Origin: Brachynemurus nebulosus
Taxonomy: Eukaryota > Arthropoda > Insecta > Neuroptera > Myrmeleontidae
Direction: 5' to 3'
DNA length: 64,000 nucleotides
Assembly (NCBI GenBank): GCA_035578155.1
Contig: JAPWDM010000070.1
Location: 20,001 to 84,000, forward strand
The translations under genes were made by a program, and so were the position numbers. The notes below the pieces were generated by a model that was given only the letters and a program-made list of their open reading frames with translations, was not told where the DNA came from and made no database searches. How positions within the stretch are numbered: position 1 is the first letter of the stretch; every line of letters starts with the position of its first letter. Shown here in pieces: positions 9,686 through 21,777 of the stretch.

Positions 9686-11664
9686 TTTTTTTTTAGACGA
9701 GGAGGAAAACTTATTATAGCTAACTTCACGCTGAGTAATCATCACGACTCAAAGAACAAAACAAACCAGAACTTATATAAAAAATATCGCAGCAGCACTT
9801 TCACAAGAATATCACAGAAAAAAAAAACAAAAAACTAGAGTAAAATATCACAGTGACCAAGTAGACCAAGTAAAAACTTACGCACTAGTCAACAAAGCTA
9901 AAACTTACACACTAACCAACAACGTATTAAAAACTGTCTAAAACTTACACACTAGTCAAACAATAAATAAATAAATAAAACAGAGCGACCAAAAGGCTCG
10001 TTGTAAAAACTTAGAATGGCAAATGTACGTCACTCCACCCTCTGCGGGGCCCTTTCTTCAGCCTCCTTTGTCGCCATAATCTTCCCTACCATACCCTCCA
10101 CTATCTTCCAATTCTCCTTGTTAGCAGACATCAAATCTATCACCTGCTGTGATGGTGTCCCCCACTGCAATATTAGCCCCTTGCCTTATCCGTTCCCATC
10201 TGGCACAGCTAAACAGAGTATGCTCTGGCGTGTCCTCCTCTGAGCAGTATATACATCTGTCATCCTCTGTTTTCCCAATTCTACATGTGTATGTCCTGAA
10301 AGATCCATGGTCAGTTAGCATCTATGTTATGTAATAATTTGTGGTTCTGTGTTTACACTTGTGCCATTTCACGACATCTTTGATCAATGTTTTCGTCCAC
10401 TGAGCTGTCTCTGACCATGTCTCCCATCTTTCCTGCCATCTCTCGAGCGTCTGTCTCCCTAGCCCCTCCTTCGTTTCCCTTCCCCTTCCCAAGTACATTT
10501 CCCTTCTTTCTATTGCTAAAAGATCAATTGGCACAACTCCTGCCACCACCTGCAACGCCACTGTGGACACCGTCCTGTACGCCCTTGTAATTCTTATCAG
10601 CGCTTTCCTTTGCGTCCTTTCGAGTATTTCTCTATATTTTTTAAAATACAAAGCCGGTGTCCATACCGGCGCCCCATATAGCAATATGGAGTGGACCAAT
10701 TCCCGTCTCTTTTCATACCTTGGGCCACCCATGTTCGGCATTATTTTTGCTAATGCGGCAGCCGCCTTCTCCGCCTTCATTGCAGCATACGTGACATGAT
10801 TTGTAAACTTGAGCCATTTATCAATCATCATACCCAAGTATTTTATTGCTTTCAGTGGTCTCACCATTTGCGCTCGTATTTGAAATATTATATCCCTCCT
10901 ATCCCTCGGTCCCTTCAGGATGACAGCTTCTCATCGCTAGTCATCCACACATCAATTCTCCGTAGGGATTCATTCGCCGCATATATGACGCCTTTCGCGT
11001 CTTTGGCGCACACCACCACAGCAAGGTCGTCCGCGTATCCTATACACTCCACCCCTTCCACCATTTCCAGTTCCAGGACATCGTTATACCCGACGTTCCA
11101 TAACAGAGGGCCTAGCACTGAGCCCTGTGGGACTCCCGCCATAACCTTCAAATCCTCATTTCCGTTACCAAGAGCTTTCTTCCACGTAGATAGTCCCCAG
11201 TTATACGAATTAGATAATTCGATATCCCTTTCTCCTTTAGTTTGCTTATTATGATCCTGTGTACCAAGCTATTAAAAGCGTTCCTAACATCTACAGTTAT
11301 AAGGGCCGCCACCCAATCCGCTAGATACTCGCCCCTTTCGTCACTATTTACCGAGCCCCATAGTGGCGATTTCGCATTGAAGTCGCCAAGCACGGCATAA
11401 TCCCCCTGCAGGTTCCTCGCCTCTCCCAGTACCCCGTCTATAAATTCTTTATATACCTACAAACGTGTATTCGGGGAGATGTAACAGCCAAACAGACATA
11501 GGTCCCTCAGGTGCAGGTATACATACCCTTCGCTAGGCCTAACACTGCTAATTTCTAAGTTGTTATTTAAAATTCTAATAGCCACATCCTCCCTTAAGTC
11601 CTTTATCCACCTGATGTTATCCCTTATCATACTTTTATTTGGTTCACTTATAACAACTATATCC
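9686..11664 (-). mobile_element. Telomere-targeted non-LTR retrotransposon 3, internally deleted
   Basis: Reads on the - strand from an endonuclease fragment (about 11664) through RT, C-terminal zinc finger, ORF2 stop (10030-10032) and a ~340-nt 3' UTR to a poly(A) of 9 (9694-9686) followed by CGTTAGG. The 5' part is lost and replaced by a TAR fragment. The 3' UTR contains three copies of an AAAACTTACACACTAGTCAA-like unit (about 9868-9965). It is the only copy here with the complete 3' part of ORF2. Confidence 0.88.
10030..11664 (-). pseudogene. ORF2 remnant of retroelement 3 (endonuclease/RT/zinc finger)
   Basis: Endonuclease pieces: LDIVVISEPNKS (11664 leftwards), a stop TAG after YISPNTRL (about 11457), then GDFNAKSPLWG and DERGEYLADWV. 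At about 11309 this is joined directly to RT motif A (TVDVRNAFN), so the end of the endonuclease, the linker and the first RT motifs are deleted. A frameshift falls near 11150, followed by motif B GVPQGSVLGP and motif C GYADDLAVVV. Another frameshift near 10915 precedes KYLGMMID, the thumb (ALAKIMPNMGGP) and the YRTVSTVALQVVAG connection. An in-frame TAG falls at about 10322. The zinc finger is C-x2-C-x7-H-x4-C (CIYC...HTLFSC, about 10250-10200). A last frameshift near 10130 lets the frame end at 10030 with APQRVE. At least five lesions make it dead. Confidence 0.88.
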
Positions 11665-11712
11665 AAGTGAATATTAAAATGCCAAGTGAATATTAACATT
11701 CCAGTAGTTAGT
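11665..11712 (-). repeat. TAR 5'-end fragment fused to retroelement 3
   Basis: The first ~33 bp of the TAR element (CTAACTACTGGAATGTTAAT on -) are followed by a repeated AATATTCACTTGG and then by the endonuclease frame. It diverges from TAR after CCAGTAGTTA, with no TTAGG beyond, so this marks the proximal limit of telomere-related sequence in the window. Confidence 0.7.
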
Positions 11713-13317
11713 AGAGAGTGTATATACTTACTTCTTCTACTGAAGTCATGACAAAATGTTTCATACTTCCTTGTTTGATGATCCAAATTGGGTAAGCTAA
11801 GGTTGACTGACTAAAAAATTGACATGTGGCTTAACTAATTGTAAGCAGACGGTTTTTATATTATCACGTAATACATTCATCGAATTTTAAAGTAAAACAT
11901 CATCTAAAAGTTTTGCAAAAATCCTTTAGGCAAACCGCGTAAATCTCCACATTCAACTCAGTCTTTTTCAGGTGGCTCCAAATTCTTTGAGAAATTATTT
12001 GAATAATTTCGAAATTTAAATCTTTAAATAGGTATAATTTTTCAGGTACCTTTACCGATTTTATTGGTAAAGATATCTGAAAAATGGGAGCGGTAGTACC
12101 ATTCAAAACCCCATTTTCCGGCAAATATCCAACTAGGGCTCCTGATATGTAGGAGCGTCAAAATTATTCAGTTATACGCTGCTCGAAAATTGCTATCCTA
12201 CTACAAACATCGAGGCCAATATTCCTTCTCTTTTCCGTAGGCTAATATATTTTAAAATATATAAAATTTACTTTATTTTCGACTACTATGAAATTGCTCA
12301 TTTACTGTACAAAATACTGTCTAGGTAAGCTATGTTTTACATAAAGCTCTGAGAAATAATATACTTTATACACGACTGTATATAAAGAAACACAACTTAC
12401 CTACTAGATTTTCAATACTTTTCAAGTTCGACATAATTTTAATATACTGGTAGATTCATAGATCCGAAGAGGTGTGAAAAGCGCAAACTTATGCAGTTTT
12501 AATAAACATGCTTTATTACTCTGAGATTTCTCCAATTTTGAAACTTTAACATTCTATTGATACGATTTTGATATCATCCAATTATTATTATTAAAACTAT
12601 ATCCACCTGTTTTAAGTTGCATTAGTTATCAGTTAGTGGGGTAACAATTTATTTCATAATAAACATGTCTTGGTCTATTTGTACTCTGTCATGTTGTTAC
12701 ATGTTCCTCATACATATACATGTTTCAACATACAAACATGTGTAATAAAATTATTATGCTATACGTGCAAAAGTTTAATAACATCGCCGTAGATGTTGGA
12801 CGATACAGCCCAGCATAACGTACAGACAGCGAATAGCGAGCGAATGTTATAACTAACAACAGGAAGACGAAGTCCAAGCCAACAGCTATATAAGCTATAT
12901 ATGTAGCTACTCTATTCATAATTTACTAACCAACATAAGATGATGGCAACGTAAGGTTGTTGACATCTTTTTTGTTGTTCTATTAAAAAGTTTTGTCTTT
13001 GGTATAAAAATTTCAAATATTTCGTGTAAACCGTAATCATCTTTTTACCGATCTGCTGTTGTCTCAGAACTAATTATGGTACAGAATTATATTTCTATAG
13101 TAATTATGTATTGTATTCAGTATATACAATGTAATAATAATTTAGTATAAACAATGATTTAACAAAATTGTAAGGATTTCGCGGTTTTAACTAAGCAGTC
13201 CTAAAAAGTCAGTGTGGTTGCTAAGCCATAATCATTCATCGTCAATTGGAATTCCCATTTTTGAGAAATTCTTTGTGTATTTTTCCAGAAAACTCTATAA
13301 ACAAGTGTTAAGTCAAA
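11713..13317. other. AT-rich sequence, no gene recognised
   Basis: Only short frames without recognisable domains (the longest is about 109 codons overlapping retroelement 3). I see no repeat shared with the rest of the window and no splice-bounded coding exon I can defend. Confidence 0.5.
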
Positions 13318-13603
13318 CAGTGTTGGATTTACACTAGGGGTACGCGGCACTAGTGCGCGGGGGTAGCAAATTTTTAGGCAGGAGGGCCACAAAGTTTGGA
13401 ACACAATGTGCTAATTTAGTTTTCTTTTTCATTAGTTATTTTTTGTAGGAAAAAGAGGAAAAAGTTACATATTAAGAAACTTTTACATATCATAACTTAT
13501 ACATATTTTTTTATTTTTTTGGGGAAAAATTGACGTGATTCGTTTTCAAGAGCGGCATTTTCCACAGTGTCCAGGGCAGTACTCAGGGTAAATCCGGCCT
13601 TGT
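13318..13603. repeat. Possible degenerate TIR element
   Basis: Loose inverted ends: GTTGGATTTACACTAGGGG near 13322 and, inverted, GGCCGGATTTACCCTGAG near 13600. The ends are locally GC-rich in AT-rich surroundings. No target duplication could be confirmed. Confidence 0.3.
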
Positions 13604-13803
13604 AGCCAGATATTAAATATCAGTATCATTAATATAGCTCATTAACAGTATTTTCTAACACGAGCCCTCGGAACTCTAGTTAAAATTTTGGTGGTAAATA
13701 TGTTGTTTCCAGCGTTCCCACAATGAATTTCCCATATGTAAATAGGGATATATAGACTGCAAAAAGTAAATAACAAAAATGCATAAAATTACTAAAGTAC
13801 ATA

Positions 13804-14501
13804 TCGATGGTTTTCGAGAAAAGTGACATAAGTCCAAAAACGGCTTTTCACGTTTTATGTGAAAAACAAACTTCCAAATATGTATATTTTTATGTGGAAA
13901 AATGTCATAAGTGTAACTTGAAACATGGCTAAGAGAGAACGTAAGTGTCGTTTTGGTTCGAGACCGAATCGTATCGAGACATATCAAGAAAACTGTCATA
14001 AATCAGTTGTGTTTTGGTGTTGGTTGGGTAAGCATCGTTTTCTTTCTAGATAAACGGCATATCTAAAAAAGTGTCTAATAAAATTAAAATTTCATAGTTT
14101 TTTTTTTCAGGAAAAGTGACATATATAAAAAAAATACTGGTATCAGATACATTTAATTTATCAGGAAAAGTGTCATATTCTTAGTTGTGACGTTTTTCAT
14201 GATCAATATTTTTTTGCAGCCTAATCAAAATTTGCAACATAATAAAAATTTTAAAGAAAAATGTCACATCTGGGAAAAAAATTATTTTTATTTTCTTAAA
14301 CTGCAAAAAGAAATATATGAAACTAGAAGAAAAGTCATTTTCCAATATATTATTTTATAACAATAGCACAAATAAATTAAAAGTTTACAAAATTAATAAA
14401 GATGATGAAAAAAACTTAATAGTTTGTTCAAATAATTTTAAAAATGATTTCCTGCAAAATCAAGTTTTTTGACTTGTGTCAGTTTTCTGGAAAACCATCG
14501 A
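13804..14501. mobile_element. TIR element with iterated word AAAAGTGACATAAG (TA target)
   Basis: Ends TCGATGGTTTTCGAGAAAAG and, inverted, TCGATGGTTTTCCAGAAAAC, flanked by TA on both sides (13802-13803, 14502-14503). The inverted ends match over ~31 bp with about 3 mismatches. The word GAAAAGTGACATAAG recurs in diverged form near 13820, 13893, 13988, 14068, 14111, 14163, 14254, 14327 and inverted at 14475. No transposase frame, hence non-autonomous. Confidence 0.75.
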
Positions 14502-15669
14502 TATAATGATTTTTACGCTATAAAACTGAATAAAAAATACGTTTTATATATATGCTATAAGACCATTTCTCTACAAACTGGGCAATTTTCATGAAAAACT
14601 GTCCCAAGCACATTTTTCTTAAATATAAACAAAATATGCAAATACAATGAAAGGCATTAATAGAAGAAATGTGTGTCTTAAGAAAGCTTATTAATTATCC
14701 TCTTTATTTGTGAATCATGGACGATTTTATGAATTACGATTAGGGAAAAAATAGTATTTTACAATATAAGTTCGGTAAGTTGCTTTTACTGATCGAGAAA
14801 ATGTTGCCGAAAACGAGACCCGCAGGGTCGAGTTTTTGCAATTGTCGAGATCAGTAAATGCACTTAACGCATCGTGTATTGCATAATATTTTTTGCACGA
14901 TCGATTTAAAATAATCAAAGAATAAAAATATTATGTTAAATATCACAGAAAATCTTAATGATTGATCGACCTTTTGAAATGTCAATAAAATAAGAAGACT
15001 GATGTCAACAATAATAATAATAATGTGCAAACTTGTGAATATTTTTATATTATTAATGGATTTATTTTCCTAATTGTTCAAATTGTACTTTTAATTTCAA
15101 TATAAATAAAATAATTACAATCATTTTGAGCTAATTTCACTCCTATTAACTTACCACGCATCTATTTCACTTACCGTACTGTTATTTTTTGGTTTCCATG
15201 GATATAAACAAACGTTCGGGAAATGTAACTTATCAGCATTGTCAACAGCATCGGTAAATGCATGAAAATACACGATCGTGCAAAAAACATATTTTCGTTG
15301 AATAAAAGCAATCAAAATCGTTGTTTTTATTTATTATAACTCTTAGAATTTATATTGTATTACGTACGATTAAATCAAAAATTTCTAAGTAAATTAAACA
15401 TTATAATGAATTTTCTTAATGCTATAGGACGCTTGTCATTAAAATCAAATTTTTGGCTAAATTGTCTTTCTAAGTAGCTGAACTTATAACTCTAGTTATA
15501 AAATTATATATTATAAAATTAACATTAGAACAAGAAGAACATTACCTTCTACTAACATATCTCGCTATAGTACTGGTAAAAAAGATTTTTATTTATTCAG
15601 TTAAATTTTATTAAAGGCATTAATCATCTCCATCATCACTATCATCAGTGATTTTATTATTATTATATA
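14502..15669. other. AT-rich spacer with a possible inverted pair
   Basis: ATTTTTTGCACGATCG (about 14887) faces CGATCGTGCAAAAAACAT (about 15277) about 400 bp away, and both sides carry CAGTAAATGCA/CGGTAAATGCA phrases. It may be another small TIR element but its ends are unclear. No gene seen. Confidence 0.35.
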
Positions 15670-16606
15670 GAGTGAATGCGGCAGAGATGCCGCACATTTT
15701 AAAAACACTTGATAATTCTTAAAGTATGCATTTAATTGATTTGAAATTTGGTACACAATAAATGTAAACATTATTATTTAAAATTATTTATAAATAATTT
15801 TAAATTTTGAGTCATAAAGGATTCATAATTAATATTTTTGTAGAGCCTGCAAAGCAGCGTCTCTCCCACACCTATGGGAGAGATGCCGCATCAAAGAAGG
15901 TGAGACGCCGCATAGTTCATATTAAAAATTTTGCATTTTACACATCTCCATACATGATGCATGCCATATGTAATCATTTTTGGCACGTTATACATCTTAA
16001 CAAGTCACCTTTTTTTGTTTCTGAGTACCTACTTTTCAAAAAATCCAATATACAGTCACACAATCATCATTATTTTCGTTGTCTTCACTAATATGAGAGC
16101 TCTTCTTGATCTAATTAATGGATCTTTTATATTTACGTGGCATAATTTACAGTCCAAAAAAAAATTGCATAATTAAAGTATAAGTCTATGTTTTTAATAT
16201 GTAATATGATGCGGCATCTATACCAACTTTAAATGCGGCATCTCTCCTATTTGTTGGGATAGATGCCGCATGTTGCTATAGCAAGCATAGTGCGAAATTC
16301 TAACCTAAAATTTTATACAGTACTTTTAAAATATACCTAAATGAATAACAAAACTCATTTTCATTAAAACAATGAATTATACATTCTTAAATTCTAATGA
16401 ATTAAATGCTTGATAAAATATTATGTTAAAAAACTTACTTTTCAATAATAAAAAGTTGGATAATTACTAAACAAATGGACTAATCATAAGTGTTATCATA
16501 TACAGCTTATATAAGTAACTTATTTTAAAAAATAATCCATTAATAGCGCTATCTATCAATCAACGGATAAACTATGGTTACTGGGGTATCTCTCCCGCAC
16601 TTACCC
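15670..16606. mobile_element. TIR element with iterated word GAGATGCCGCAT (TA target)
   Basis: Left end GAGTGAATGCGGCAGAGATG; right end inverted GGGTAAGTGCGGGAGAGATA; TA at 15668-15669 and 16607-16608. The word GAGAGATGCCGCAT occurs near 15680, 15877, 15900, 16210, 16236, 16260 and 16590 in both orientations. These are nearly the only GC-rich strings in 937 bp of AT-rich DNA, so the word is strongly conserved compared with its background. No transposase frame. Confidence 0.78.
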
Positions 16607-17051
16607 TAATTTAAAGAGAGATAAACATGTAGTCGTTTTTTTGATCTGTCAAAACTCAATTTGTTAATTTGAAAATTTAAAGCTTTGTAATCAGTTGTGG
16701 ATGGCCTTCCACCAGTGGAAAATCATTATTGTGTGGACATTTTGTTTACATATTTTTTCATCTGAACTTATAAACAAGTAAAAACGGTCAAAATAAATTG
16801 TTTGTCAGTGAAATGACAAACCATTTAAGTATTTTACATTTTTTACAATTTTCTACAATTTTTTACGGTTTTTTTTTGCAGTTTTTTACATATTTTACAA
16901 TTTTTTACATAAAAATGTAAAAAACTGTTTTTTTACATCACATGGCACAACTCTGGTTGAGGTTCACCAGTAAATTTAAAATAAATATGTATTTTATATA
17001 TATTTTTATTCAAAGAAATTTCTTTTTTTGAATCAGGTTTTTTAATATGTA
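16607..17051. other. Low-complexity spacer rich in TTTTTACA
   Basis: At about 16830-16940 the string TTTTTACA(A/T) is repeated about eight times in both orientations. No gene and no clear element ends. Confidence 0.4.
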
Positions 17052-17909
17052 GGGGAGCGCAGGGTAATGAGAGCTAGCGGGTAATAGGAGCGGTGCAAAA
17101 GTACACTTTTTAATGCTTGTGTTCGCTAGTATGCAACTCAGAAGTCTTCAGTACTTATCGGCTAAGCTTGTCTCATGCGCATTTTCCGGTAGCTGCACGT
17201 ATTCAGTTGTTAAGATAGGTTTTGCTTTTTGTGCTCCGTGCTTATAACAAAATAATTTTAACGATATCAAAGTAAGAACTAAATTACCTGTTTATTATAA
17301 TTAATTATTACTAATAGTAAAGCTAAGTCTGTCTATTTTTTGCTGTGATTTTCAAAATTATGGTAACAAATGAATATTGAAATCTATAAGCATGTTTCAT
17401 AAAATGATGGTTTTCGGGAAATCAGAGCCTATGTGGCAAAGTCAGTCTTTGAAAGACTGACTGCAAGGCTTTTTGCAAAAACAGTTATGGTATCATTACA
17501 GAAGCGGTAGAAACTGGACACACACAGAATATTTTGACTCCGATAGTGTAGCTGATTATATTTGTGTTCTTTGCCCAGATCTTTTGAATCTAAACCCTTA
17601 GAATCCTTAGAATAATTCTTTCATTTTAATTATAAAGTTGAATTTTATTGTTAAAATACCTTCATTTGCTGTATTTTTGCACTGATTTTGTTTCTACAAT
17701 TTTTCGGGCAATAGGAACAGAAGGTAGTCTTCAAGAAAAAGAAATTTTCAACCAAATAAAATATTGTATAGCTGACTATTTATAATTCAGGTTACTTGTT
17801 TGTTAAATAGACAAGCTATGTTTATCAGTTTAAAAAATAAATAAATTGTTTTAGCGCTTCGAGATATTTTTGTTTTTCCTTATTAGGCTCCAATTACCCT
17901 CTGTTCCCC
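17052..17909. mobile_element. TIR element with iterated word GGGTAATAGGAGC (TA target)
   Basis: Left end GGGGAGCGCAGGGTAATGAG; right end inverted GGGGAACAGAGGGTAATTGG; TA at 17050-17051 and 17910-17911. The word GGGTAATRRGAGC is found at 17063, 17080, about 17707 (GGGCAATAGGAACAG) and inverted at 17887. No transposase frame in 858 bp. Confidence 0.78.
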
Positions 17910-18690
17910 TATAAATATTCGTTCATACTAAAAAATCAGTTTTTATCATTTTTTTTTCAACATATAAATTTTCAATTAATTCAAATTCTAATTAAATATG
18001 TGTATTAATATCACTTTATGTACCTATCTATTATTATATGCCACTAATTTTAGATGGTATTTTTCTTTTGCTAAAAATAATTATAATTATAAGAAATTTC
18101 TATAAAAGCAATAATAACCTATTTATATTACAAAACATAACAAAATTGGCAGTAAAATTAAGTTCAATTAACACCAAAGAAAAGAAAAGAGCATATACAG
18201 GTATATTATTAAAACAAGTTATTCCAGTCACACCTATTAATTAAATAATTTACTAGGCACATTTCAGTGCGGTTAAAAATAGCCTGATAGCTGGCATTGT
18301 TAAATATTGCTGTATGGAGTATGAAATAGATAATTAATTTTTTTTTTAATTTTAAACAATGTATATAAAATATAGAGCAGATAGTTTTAAGTAAGATTCT
18401 CGTACGGTTGGAGCTTTAGGCTATAGAGTTTAAAAGTCAGTTTTTTTGCTTAATAAGTTTTAAATATTTAATTTGTAACATAAATTTAATTAACAAAAAA
18501 TTATGAGTTTAGATAGAGAGATTACACAGTTAGAATTCAAAATTCAGACGGAGAAAGATGGAGTGACTTTATTCACGACGATCATCAAATTGCTGATTTA
18601 CTGTACAAATTATACTTTCCAGTGCCGGATTAGTGTCGGTCTTTAAAAGAATCTTACCGATCCACCGAAATATGTGTAAATTATAGTGAA
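17910..18690. other. AT-rich sequence, nothing recognised
   Basis: Only short frames (a 68-codon one at 18038-18244) with composition typical of AT-rich non-coding DNA. Confidence 0.45.
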
Positions 18691-18699
18691 TTACTAAAA

Positions 18700-19020
18700 A
18701 TGATTATAATTCTTATATTTTCCTTTAAAAAGGAAAATAGCGGGGCTACCTTTATGCAAAAAAGTTTTTGGCAATAAAAATAACATGTTTTGGAATTTCG
18801 TACTTTTATTTACGGCATATGATAGCACAAATAGCAAAATAAAACATGCATTTTTATTATTTTTTTTTTCTAAAGGAAACGGTGGCGGTGGGACTAACTT
18901 CATGCCCAAAAATACTTTTAGCAATCAATTAGTTTTCAGCAAAAAAATCAATTTTTGGAATTTAGCTTTTTTTATTTAAGGCACAAGATAGCATATGTCT
19001 AGTATAATGCAGCAAAATTT
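18700..19020. repeat. Tandem duplication of a ~160-bp unit
   Basis: Two diverged direct copies share GCGGGGCTACCTTTATGC/GGCGGTGGGACTAACTTCATGC, TTTTGGAATTT, and TTTAYGGCAYATGATAGCA/TTTAAGGCACAAGATAGCA. Small frames here on both strands are by-products. Confidence 0.55.
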
Positions 19021-19029
19021 TTTTGTTTG

Positions 19030-20400
19030 AAAAAATTATTATTTTAACTAATACGGAAATGTTTCCAGATTACAGGAATTCTATTTGAAATTAAAGAATT
19101 GCTTTTAAATATTTCTTTAATACTTAAGAAAATGTCGATATTTATCTGAATTACATAGTAACCCTAGTGGTCGGAAAACGACACTTCATATTACACGACC
19201 TATTGTTATTCCAACTAACGGAAGGAATAACACCAGTATTCAAGAACCTGACTTTAAAAATTGCTTTAAAACATCTCCGTAATGTTTAACAAATTTTTAA
19301 TAGGTATTTACCTAAATTAGATGGTAGCCCAAGTGGTCGTAAAACGAAATTTCATATTACAAAACCTAATGTTATTCCAACTAACGGTGGAAATGATTCA
19401 AGGTTGCAAAAATTTTTTTTTAATATAGGGAAGTTTAGGTGATTTCTGGATTATTATTATTAGGAATTTTTGGAATAAATGATCACCATGTTACAACAAA
19501 AATTTTTGTTTTTTATTGGCTACGTACGTTTCGAGAATATAATCTCATCTTCAGGCCATAATCTTAAAATATTAAAAATAAACATATTAAAGTACTAAAC
19601 GGTAATACAAAAAATCAAATACTTATTATTAATATTTTTAAAAGACAAATCAATATGAAGAATTATTATAGTTATTAAGATAAAAAAATTTTTTAAAAAC
19701 TACACAATTTTACAGTCAAAAAATAAAATTTATAGGTAAATTGAGACAAAAATTTAAAACAAAATTATATTGTTGAAAAAATAAATAAAATAAAATACTC
19801 CTTAATAGTATTACGTCAAACATTGAAATGAATTAAAAATCAAAAATCAAAAAATAGCAAAAATTACAAAAAATTGAAATATAGAAAATAGTCCACAAAT
19901 GTACTTCATATCTATTATGTTTTATAGAAAATAATAATAAGTTTATGTAAGTGGATATTATTTATAGTACCTACATTTAAGTTTATTTGTGTTTATGTTT
20001 TCGAATGTTTTGACATACGGGTTTATAAAGTGTTTATAACATTAACATTTTTCTCATGCTTCAAACTGTGTCGACATATTATATCTGAATTGCCTCGTAG
20101 ACAGTAGGAGCCGAAAACGACATTTCTTATTACACCACCGAATGTTATTCCAACTAATGGTGGAAATTATTCCAGATTACAATAATTCTATTTAAAATTA
20201 GAGGGTTACTTTTAAACATTTCTCTGATACTTAAGATAGTGACTGCATTAATCGAAATTATATTGTAGACTAAGTGATCTGAAAACGACATTTTATATTA
20301 CACGGCTTAATGTTATACCAGCGAACGATGAAAATTATTCCAGACTACAATAATACTATTTAAAATTAAAGAGTTGCTCTCTTGCTTAGGAATATGTTGA
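19030..20400. repeat. Diverged ~170-bp tandem repeat, interrupted
   Basis: Four or more units share GTTATTCCAACTAACGGTGG, GAAAACGACATTTCATATTACAC and TTAAAGAATTGCTTTTAAATATTTC phrases (near 19070-19210, 19330-19400, 20100-20220, 20280-20390). A ~600-bp AT-rich segment (about 19430-20050) interrupts the array and includes CGTTTCGAGAATATAATCTC. Confidence 0.55.
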
Positions 20401-21320
20401 TTTTATTTAAGAAAATATTTGACTTACTGTTTTTCTGTAATTACGTGAATGTCTGATTACTTAAAATAACAAACGCGTGTTCAATAACGAATTTACAGCA
20501 TGCCACAAAAAGTTTGGTGATAGCTAGGAAAAATTTATTTTGGGGCACAAATAAATTGAAAAGAACAAGACCATTTTTGAAATGACAGCAGCTTGGAGAC
20601 AGAGTCGAATGAGTATACATCGGTGTTGGTGGAATTTGTAGTTGGCGCGTAATTTGATTTGTCCCCTTCATGCCACCTTTCTCCTTCACGACAGGTGCAG
20701 ATAATTGGGTGAAAAATACAGTTACCGGAATTCTAGAAATTCATACAGTCTTTAGATTGATCATTGTATCTTAACAATGTGTATTATAACAATCTGTATA
20801 AGTGTAAGTCTGTATAGTATTTGAATTATGTTTTCCCAATAACGAGGCATAATTGTATCCACAAACTAATATCAGAATAAAAAAAATTATATAATAATAT
20901 TTAAATGATTTAGAAAGAAGACTTAGATCTAAATTATTAATTTTATTATCACAGATAGTTATTCTAACTAATATTTAAATTTTAAAATTCAAAAAAATCA
21001 AAAATTCTATTTAAATAATTGCTTTCAATACGGAGGAAATATTAATAGTTTTGAAAATGTAAATTATAATAAAGTCACGAAATATACAAAATACATACAT
21101 AACATAAATTCGAATAAGTGTATATTTTCATAAAATTAAAGAAAAAAAATCAAAACAAATAAATTAGATAGATACCTATATACCAATACGTACATAAATT
21201 TAAGAAAGAGATTATTAACATGATAACTGTACTTATCAATACTAAATTATTTTCAATAATTAATGAAAAATGAAATATTATGATGGTTCATAAGCCACGC
21301 TTGAAATTCATTATTACATA
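20401..21320. other. AT-rich sequence, nothing recognised
   Basis: An 82-codon frame on - (20441-20689) has no recognisable domain. No repeat boundary seen. Confidence 0.45.
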
Positions 21321-21777
21321 GGGTAAACGGTATAGTTATTGGGCAGTTAAGAAAAATTTTCAAAACAAAACTTTCATTTCAAAAATACAGTTATTAGACA
21401 AAAATTTCATTTATTAATTTCTGGCGTATTTCCACAATCCACAAGTTTTGTATCATGTTCACAGCCCCCACCCACTCCTTGATCAACCCTTCACGATGGT
21501 TCACAATTTAGTAGGATATTATTAAATGGTTCTAGCTTTGTCACTCGCTAGACGCAGTAAACTTTCTTAACAAACTACCTAAAGCCACGCTAAGAATGGC
21601 GTAGTTACAGGTTTCTGTAAATTATGGTTAACTCAGAATGCATTTTTTGAAAATAGATACTAGAGGGTTCTGTTTAACTAAAAAATCAGGATGTTTGATT
21701 TACTATAAGCCTTATAATCTCCAAAAGAGATATAATCTCCAATAACTGTCAACGTCCAATAACTATACCGTTTACCC
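21321..21777. mobile_element. TIR element, word ATAGTTATTGGACA, copy 1 (TA target)
   Basis: Ends GGGTAAACGGTATAGTTATT and, inverted, the same string (perfect over ~24 bp), flanked by TA at 21319-21320 and 21778-21779. The TIR word ATAGTTATTGG recurs inside (21387, inverted 21740). A second, longer copy lies at 43241-43814, which confirms the boundaries. Length 457 bp, non-coding. Confidence 0.88.

Noticed and set aside
2005..11254. Plus-strand frames of 60-166 codons across the retroelement region
   Set aside because: They lie antisense to ORF1/ORF2, have no domains, and the minus frames carry clear zinc-knuckle, endonuclease and RT motifs.
19430..20050. Possible separate transposon interrupting the 170-bp tandem repeat
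   Set aside because: No inverted ends, poly(A) or target duplication could be found, so it is only noted as an interruption.
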